From the NCBI GenBank assembly GCA_029582265.1, contig CM055816.1, positions 88,937,204 through 89,001,203 on the forward strand: a stretch of DNA of 64,000 bases, in the 5' to 3' direction. The notes beneath the pieces were generated by a model that worked only from the letters and a program-made list of their open reading frames with translations, made no database searches and had not been told where the DNA came from. The position numbers and the translations under genes were made by a program. This DNA comes from Zoroaster sp. YZ-2022 (taxonomy: Eukaryota; Echinodermata; Asteroidea; Forcipulatida; Zoroasteridae). Positions 57,929 through 64,000 of the stretch are shown in pieces (positions within the stretch are counted from its first letter, which is position 1; each line of letters begins with the position of its first letter).

Positions 57929-58281
57929 TATTGTTTTTTGGAAAACAATATGTGCATTCCAACCTAGTTTGCAAGAAATATATGATTCAGACTAACATTT
58001 TAGATCTGATTAAAATAGGTGCTAACATTTTTTATAGATTTGTTAAATCAATTAAGAAAGACCAATTTCTCAGTATGGTTGATACTTTACACCAAGTAAG
58101 TTTTTAGATAAAAGTTTGGTTGTTGCCAAAACTGCTCACTATGTTGTGTCATTCCATTTGTCCACGGTGATAGAATTAACGTTTTTGCATATCGTGAGAT
58201 ATGTTTAGGGCTAAATAAACCTTATGTTTATTTATAATCAAAACAATGCATTCATATTTTGTGTTTTCATAATAATGTCAA

Positions 58282-58656
58282 TTAACCCTCCTACTGATAG
58301 ACCATTTGAAACCATTCAAAACTTCCACTTTCAAAAATGCCCATTGGTCTTGTACACACATGGTGATACCATTTGAACAGTGTTGGTAGCGAGCTTTACT
58401 ACCATTCAAATCCATTCAAATGCATAGAGGGTCCATTGATTCACCACTTAGAAGTATCCAAACAAGGTTTTGTATTAGCTGTACTACCATTTGGAAAGAT
58501 CCAAACAAGGTTTTATATTAGCTGACCTACCATTCAAAACCATTTGGGGGAATCAATACTGTACACTTTTATTTTACCATTCAAAACCACAAAAGCGAAT
58601 GGTTTCAAACGGTGCATCAACTTGTATGAAAAAGGTACCAAAAGTAGGCGGGTTAA
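58282..58656. mobile_element. TTAA-type MITE, CATTTGAA subfamily
   Basis: It has TTAA at both ends, with termini ttaaccctcctactgatag and aaagtaggcgggttaa. The body is nearly identical to 63536-63838. Confidence 0.87.
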
Positions 58657-59417
58657 GGAGTTATTTCACTTTTCTTTAAAAATAACAGCACCTGAGCCAA
58701 TACTGTTTATTTGGAAGATTGTGACCATCATGAGCATTACACCCAGTAAATTTGACAGTAAAATTTAACCATTTTGTTGTTTTTTAATTACCAATGCTAT
58801 ATCTGACAGGTAAAACAATGGATCTTCCAAGCTGTACAATAGCTGCCAAGGCTGGTGATTACTCTGTTGTTATTTCATACACAGTACAGGAAATAGACAT
58901 GAAGCCACCTGCTGTCTGGCTAGACACTCCTGCAGGATATCCACAGATGTTTGCTGCCTATAAACCTAACACCTTGATATCTCCTACCAGGCTAGACTTC
59001 ACACTTGCCAGTAATCACAGCCAATCAAGCACGTCTGGTTTTGGACCCCATGCATACCTTCTCAGCTAGATTAGTCCTTGCAAACTTACTGGGGTTTTTT
59101 TTGCATTCTATGATTACACCAGGACATTCTCCATGGTAGTACTAAACATATGTACTTGACAATTCTGTTAATAATGAATTTCCTAATATGCAAAACTACC
59201 ATCTATTCTGATTATATAATGACTTTAGGTCTACATGTATGTGTTATAATAAACGTTTGGAAACTTGACTGAAGCAGGACTAAAATTCATGTGCTATGGA
59301 TTAGTGTATCAGTTTTTACAATCTGAGTAATGTAGCCCTACAACTGGCCATCTGTCACTGATTAGCTTATTGTCTGTTATGTTAAAACGGGAATAAAAAG
59401 GAGTTCTAGTTAAAATA

Positions 59418-59685
59418 TACTACTCAAAACAATTTAGGGAACACCGGATTTTTAACATCAAATAGGTTTGAAATGTTCCATGAACCGGGATTTTCATTTG
59501 CAACCCCCCTCTCTCTTTCAGTAGTCATGTCATGAAATGTGTAATCACTACATGCATCCTTTATCATCCGTTTCATTGTGCAGTTGTTTCTCATCAATTC
59601 TGTGAAACATTGTGTTTATCTGAAAAAAATGATCTTGCTTTAACTGAGATTATTCCGGGTGTTCCCTAAATTGTTTTGAGTAGTA
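59418..59685. mobile_element. Mariner-like MITE with TA target
   Basis: The terminal inverted repeats tactactcaaaacaatttag and ctaaattgttttgagtagta extend about 30 bp (through gggaacaccgg) and are flanked by TA (59416-59417, 59686-59687). This arrangement is that of Tc1/mariner MITEs. Confidence 0.87.
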
Positions 59686-60016
59686 TAGTATTGTGTTACA
59701 TGACATTTCATTCCACAGAAATCCTGTGGTGCATCCAAAATTGTTGTGTTTCTGTTTTGCCTTCATCACAGAAAATACTCACAAATCCATCACATATTTT
59801 TTTTTACAAATGCAACTAAGTTCTGCTCACTCTTGTGTTTATGTATGTTATTTATATTCCAACCCTTTTTGCCTTTGAGAAAGAACCCCCTAGGTTTGAA
59901 ACGTAAAGCCAATAACCATTTGCATTTATATTAGAGGTCCTTTAGGTTGGTAAGCAGTTTGCAAGAGCTAATTTTCTAGATAATTTTTTAATTTGTTGAA
60001 ATTTGAAACGTGTAAA

Positions 60017-60987
60017 GCCCTTTTCACACTACAGAGCCAATTCCCATGAAAAAATATTCCTGGGAAATTCCTGGAAGATTTTAACCCCGCCAACACCCCA
60101 GCGACCGTTCACACTATACCTATCTGGTCACTCCTGGGAACATTATTTCCTGGGAATATGCACAGTCGTTTCACACTCGCGATCAAATCCCGGGAAATGC
60201 GCTAACTGAATCGGCCCATGCGGAAGTTGAAAATTTTGTGGGTGGAAATCCAATCCCAGAATGCCATGCGCTCAAGCACCCACCACGGCCGGATTGTTGT
60301 GACTGTTTCCCATGCAACGCGTCACGACCAAAATGGCTTCTGCAAACATGTCATCACATCATTTTCGCGTGCTATATATTATTATACTGGTATATTACAA
60401 ATTATAATTATGAGTTAATGGAATACTAGCGTAGACACGTGATGCTACCACACGCACGCCGCTTGGCATGCAGGTACGCTTGAGAAAAGGGAGACTGGTG
60501 CCTAAACATGCGGACATTATAAATGCACGTAAACGAGACATAGCCTTGTCCGTGACAATTCTTTTATTCAATTCTAAAACCATTTATTTGGTCACATTCT
60601 ATAAAACTAAATATATCGCGTTATTCACAGATTTAGATATTTATATTTTAAGAAGGAAAGTTTCAAAAATACTTAAATACAACACGAGATATTACCACGT
60701 GAGTTACTTGGCGTGCTATTTGTGACCTCGCTGACCTTTCAAGACATGTTGACGTCCCAACATCCACGATGCAAAAGTGGGGTAAGTTATAGGCCTACCC
60801 GCTTTCGTTTTACACTAGTTGCTATTTCCCGGGAAAAACTCGCTTAACCCTACTCCAGAGCAGGGGTAATTACTTCCTGGGAATAAGTTACTTCCCGGGA
60901 ATTTCCCAGTAGTAGCTTTTGAAGTGTGAACAGACCGACCAGAATTTCCCGGAAATTTCCCGGGAAATAGTCTAGTGTGAAAGGGGC
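60017..60987. mobile_element. CCCGGGAAATTCCCGGG-rich TIR element, inverted copy
   Basis: The ends gcccttttcacactacag and ctagtgtgaaaggggc match 56937-57928 in reverse. The site of the SINE in the other copy is empty here (ttgacgtcccaacatc region near 60750). Confidence 0.85.
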
Positions 60988-61229
60988 TTATGATAAGTTA
61001 TCTCTCATGCGAGTTGTGTGGTTCCAAGACCCAATCTAGTTGAACTAAGCATTATCAATGCATACATGTATATCACAATATATGAGCATACTAATCAACT
61101 ATAGGCTACTCATCAAATACTTGGTTATTACTCATTTTTCTCATACCATTCTAGTCATATGAGAGATTCCCATTTTACCGCAGCAAACATTCCTTCCACC
61201 ATAACAAATCTCACAAAGTATTTTTGTTT

Positions 61230-61288
61230 AAATGTTGGTGTTAAAACTGCAAGGTTTAATAAACCTTGCAGTTTTAACACCAACATTT
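61230..61288. repeat. Perfect 28-bp inverted repeat, 3-nt spacer
   Basis: Arms 61230-61257 (beginning aaatgttggtgttaaaactg) and 61261-61288 are fully complementary around AAT. No related copies were seen in the window. Confidence 0.95.
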
Positions 61289-62097
61289 TCCAAATATCAT
61301 ATTAATTTCAAATATTCAGATTTTAACAACTTTTACTTGCTATAAATCATTACTACAATGTGACATTTATGTCTTTGGTTGCTGTTTTTATAGGTAAATG
61401 GCAGATCAATGGTAGATATAGAGCATGGGAAAGGGTCAGTATTTCCATATATATTATGTATCTTACAAGTCAGCATACCAATAGAGTCACACTGCTATTA
61501 ATGATAGCAGGTGCTCCCATTATATATAATACAAGTAGTTTCTATACAAAGTCAGATGGATGCCAATGGAGAGAAACGATTGCAATAATGCCCTGCATAC
61601 CGGCTGAACCCACCGAATTCTACAGTTGAGCATTATTTCAAAGACTACAGAGTTCTGACAACTGTTCATAACAGTTGTTTCACCATGCAAAGCTACAAAT
61701 CTTACTTAGCCGTTTCATTTGATGGTTCTGATCAACAGGAAGCAGTCACATAATTGATGACATCAAGGCATGAATGTAATACCAAAGAGAAAGACCCTTT
61801 GTATGGTAATACTCACGGGAATGGATATACTCAATCTACCACTTGCTTGATTCATCTCTAAACTTATCAACAATGCAGGAATTTCATTGAGTTAGTGTAA
61901 CTGGTAGTGATACAAAAGCCTACCCTTACTTATCAATACCAAGTATGTACAACAACATAACTAAACTTGTATAATATGCTTTTTAGTACTTAAATGTATA
62001 ACTTTTGATGGTAGCGCTGGGGACTTTTAATCAGTTAACCAAAATTTACGGTTAGCAAATTTATAAACAGTTAGTGCAGTTTCAGTTGGTTAACCGG

Positions 62098-62443
62098 TTA
62101 ACCCATATCCGCCGATCTACGTGATAACCCGTAGATATGTAAACCGCTACAAATGCCGACCTACGTGATTTTCAGTACCGTGTTTTTGTCCAATTCCAAT
62201 TTACTACGTTTTTCCGATGACTGCATTTCATGATTATAGATATGAAATTAGACAAGTCTGACATCATAATAAAGTGCATGTTCTCCTCTTTCCATCAGTA
62301 TATAATGTGTCTGTGTCAGTGATTGTAATATTCTCTAAATAAGGAATCTTTCTGATTGTGTGCAAAAACAATGTATCTCTGTGCGGGGGCTTAGGCACAT
62401 ACAGTCTTTTGTGTGTTTACATGGTTAGGCGGATATGGGTTAA
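62098..62443. mobile_element. TTAA MITE, CCCATATCCGCC family
   Basis: The inverted ends ttaacccatatccgccgatc and ggcggatatgggttaa are flanked by TTAA. Its flanks match a diverged repeat near 44147-44215 that lacks the insert. Confidence 0.88.
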
Positions 62444-63359
62444 CATCCCAACACTATTGTGGATGTGTCTTCATTTTGTTTTTTGGTAATATTTATTTAT
62501 TTCTTATATTTTTTCAATAGTTGCATAGTATTTTTAATCAATTTTAATTATTACCCCTTGTTTTTGCAATAATGGTGCCCAAAGTTTACATACCAATAAC
62601 TACAGCTGTGACATACTGGTACATATCAATTCCTGAAATATCTTTTTTGAAGACCAATATATAACCACACATATTACTCCCATTTGCTCTATGAATGCAC
62701 TCATGGTAAAAATCGCATCTTTTTCAATTATACTGTCATTGTTCAAAAATGGAACAAGACCTTAACTCCTCAATGGACATTTATAAAGTAAACATAGTAC
62801 ACTTTCAAGCCATGTCAAAATTATGATGAAACATGATGATTAAATGTCGTCATTTTAATTTATAAAGTCCACATTCTTTAAAAAAAATCACACAAATTTG
62901 TGTGTGAATCGCTGCTTCCCGAGTCACGCGTCGCTACATAACCATTTTTAACTCCCCAGAAATTCAGCTAGCGCCCTCTTTCGTCGCCCTCAATCGCTGA
63001 ACTGATCCTTGGATTTCTTATCTAACTGGTTATATAATAATCATTGTGATTGGTCAATATTAACCGCCGTCTTTTGTAAAATGAAGAAATTGGTCCATCA
63101 AGTCTTCCAATGAAACATGCCGTACAGCGCGCATTACGCCATTACGTGCCTGCCTTGCCAACGTACTGTACATGGCCGGTTGTGACAGTCAACAACGCAT
63201 TCAACCCACAGAAGCACGCGCTCGCGCTGTGGGTACGTGTTATGCAGTCTGTGTTGGAGGAGCGTGTTTAGCAGCAAAGGAATTGATATGCATGTAGCAA
63301 AAGAAAGATAACTTTTTCCTCATATCCTCCATGGTCTGATCAGAGAATGGACTACTTAC

Positions 63360-63490
63360 TGAGATACTTGGTTCAGGTTTTCCTTCTGCTCTACAGTTGA
63401 GTCTAGCTGGAGCATTCTTGGGTTCTACAACATTCTCAGGATGTTCTGTAATTGTTGGCGGAACATCTTCTCGTCTCCTTGCTGCATTAG
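63360..63490 (-). CDS. robo: Robo exon: first half of Ig domain 1
   Basis: This is the most upstream Robo exon in the window. It encodes 43 codons beginning [17 protein letters not shown] and containing [13 protein letters not shown], which carries the first Ig1 cysteine. The pattern matches the start of the Roundabout ectodomain (RQEDFPPRIVEHP...LNCKAEGRPTPTI in vertebrate Robo). In Robo, Ig1 and Ig2 bind the guidance ligand Slit. The acceptor reads ttattgtag before the exon and the donor is GTAAGT. The exon enters in phase 1 and leaves in phase 0, so the Ig1 tryptophan falls at the start of the next exon. Upstream coding (signal peptide) is outside the window. The family call is strong by motif order; paralogue identity is not resolvable. 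Confidence 0.93.
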
Positions 63491-64000
63491 CTACAATAAA
63501 ACAAACAAGACATCAATTTATCAATAATCAAAACATTAACCCTCCTGCTGTTTGATACCAAAATGCCCATTGGTTTTGTACACACATGGTGATACCATTT
63601 GAACAGTGTTGGTAGCAAGCTTTACTACCATTCAAATCCATTCAAATGCATAGAGGGTCCATTGATTCACCACTTAGAAGTATCCAAACAAGGTTTTGTA
63701 TTAGCTGACCTACCATTCAAAACCATTTGGGGAATCAATGCTGTACACAGTTATTTCACCATTCAAAACCACAAAAGCGAATGGTTTCAAATGGTGGATC
63801 AACTTGTATGAAAAAGGTACCAGAAGTAGGAGGGTTAATGTATTAGTATTGTAATATGATGATGCACCATTGAAGGCTAAGGCTTGTGGATATCTTAAAG
63901 AATCGCTGATACATTCCCAATGCTGACTTGTAACTATTCTCTGCATGTGGAATCTCTATGTTGGAATCTACCAGCTTGGAAGAACAGATGGGAAGCAATC
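63491..64000 (-). other. Robo intron upstream of Ig1a (partial)
   Basis: The right edge of the window is intron sequence containing one TTAA MITE (63536-63838). No additional exon or signal peptide is visible, so the start of the Robo transcript lies beyond the window. Confidence 0.7.
63536..63838. mobile_element. TTAA-type MITE, CATTTGAA subfamily
   Basis: It has TTAA at both ends, with termini ttaaccctcctgctgtttga and gaagtaggagggttaa. It lies only 46 bases upstream of the acceptor of exon Ig1a. Confidence 0.88.

Larger units (their letters stand above)
45266..63359 (-). other. Robo intron (Ig1a to Ig1b)
   Basis: This largest intron (18 kb) holds two inverted copies of a 415-bp element, an inverted pair of foldback elements, a THAP-domain TTAA element (50247-51289), a LINE end, two large inverted copies of a CCCGGGAAATTCCCGGG-rich element, a mariner-like MITE and a TTAA MITE (62098-62443). 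No coding gene was recognised in 52400-53590, 54400-56180, 58660-59410 or 61000-62090. Short ORFs there have no recognisable domain. Confidence 0.7.

Noticed and set aside
58794..59069. 91-residue plus-strand ORF beginning LYLTGKTMDLPS
   Set aside because: It has no recognised domain, no paired splice sites in frame, and lies antisense inside a large intron.

Overview
The window is intronic and exonic DNA of a marine invertebrate animal, most likely a non-vertebrate deuterostome such as an echinoderm or hemichordate. The evidence is a spliced, multi-exon Roundabout (Robo) axon-guidance receptor gene, GT-AG introns of 0.8 to 18 kb, tRNA-derived SINEs with a conserved central core, CR1/L2-type LINE fragments, and a dense load of inverted-repeat elements. 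The exact species cannot be read from the sequence alone.

One host gene is supported. It runs right to left on the minus strand. Nine exons (63360-63490, 45088-45265, 29239-29429, 22914-23004, 19816-19954, 8404-8531, 7503-7624, 6048-6213, 2550-2706) encode Ig1 through the first half of Ig5, 1303 nt in all. Every junction keeps the reading frame. Introns between Ig domains are phase 1, and each Ig domain is split once inside, so the ectodomain is a series of symmetric 1-1 modules. The signal-peptide exon or exons lie beyond 64000. The rest of Ig5, the FN3 domains, the membrane segment and the cytoplasmic tail lie before position 1 or outside the window.

Everything else lies in introns and is mostly repeats. 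(1) Minisatellites sit against splice sites: a 63-bp array beside the Ig5a donor, a 24-bp array made of copies of the Ig2b donor itself, a 15-bp telomere-like array just upstream of the Ig3a acceptor, and a 109-bp array beside the Ig1b donor. 81-bp and 30-bp arrays lie deeper in introns. (2) Many short elements have terminal inverted repeats and TTAA target sites. They fall into several families; some look piggyBac-like (TTAACC ends). One encodes a decayed THAP domain and looks Kolobok-like. (3) tRNA-derived SINEs occur in full-length and fragment form on both strands, and their tails match LINE tails in the same window. (4) 5'-truncated LINEs are present, one of which is nested inside a TTAA element while carrying another TTAA element. 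(5) There are hAT-like, mariner-like, long-TIR and foldback elements, and a family carrying a hammerhead-ribozyme-like motif.

No bacterial features, CRISPR array, rRNA or genuine tRNA gene was seen. The most unusual observations are the exon-edge minisatellites (especially the repeated in-frame splice donor at exon Ig2b) and the collection of TTAA elements, whose insertion sites are confirmed by empty-site comparisons within the window.
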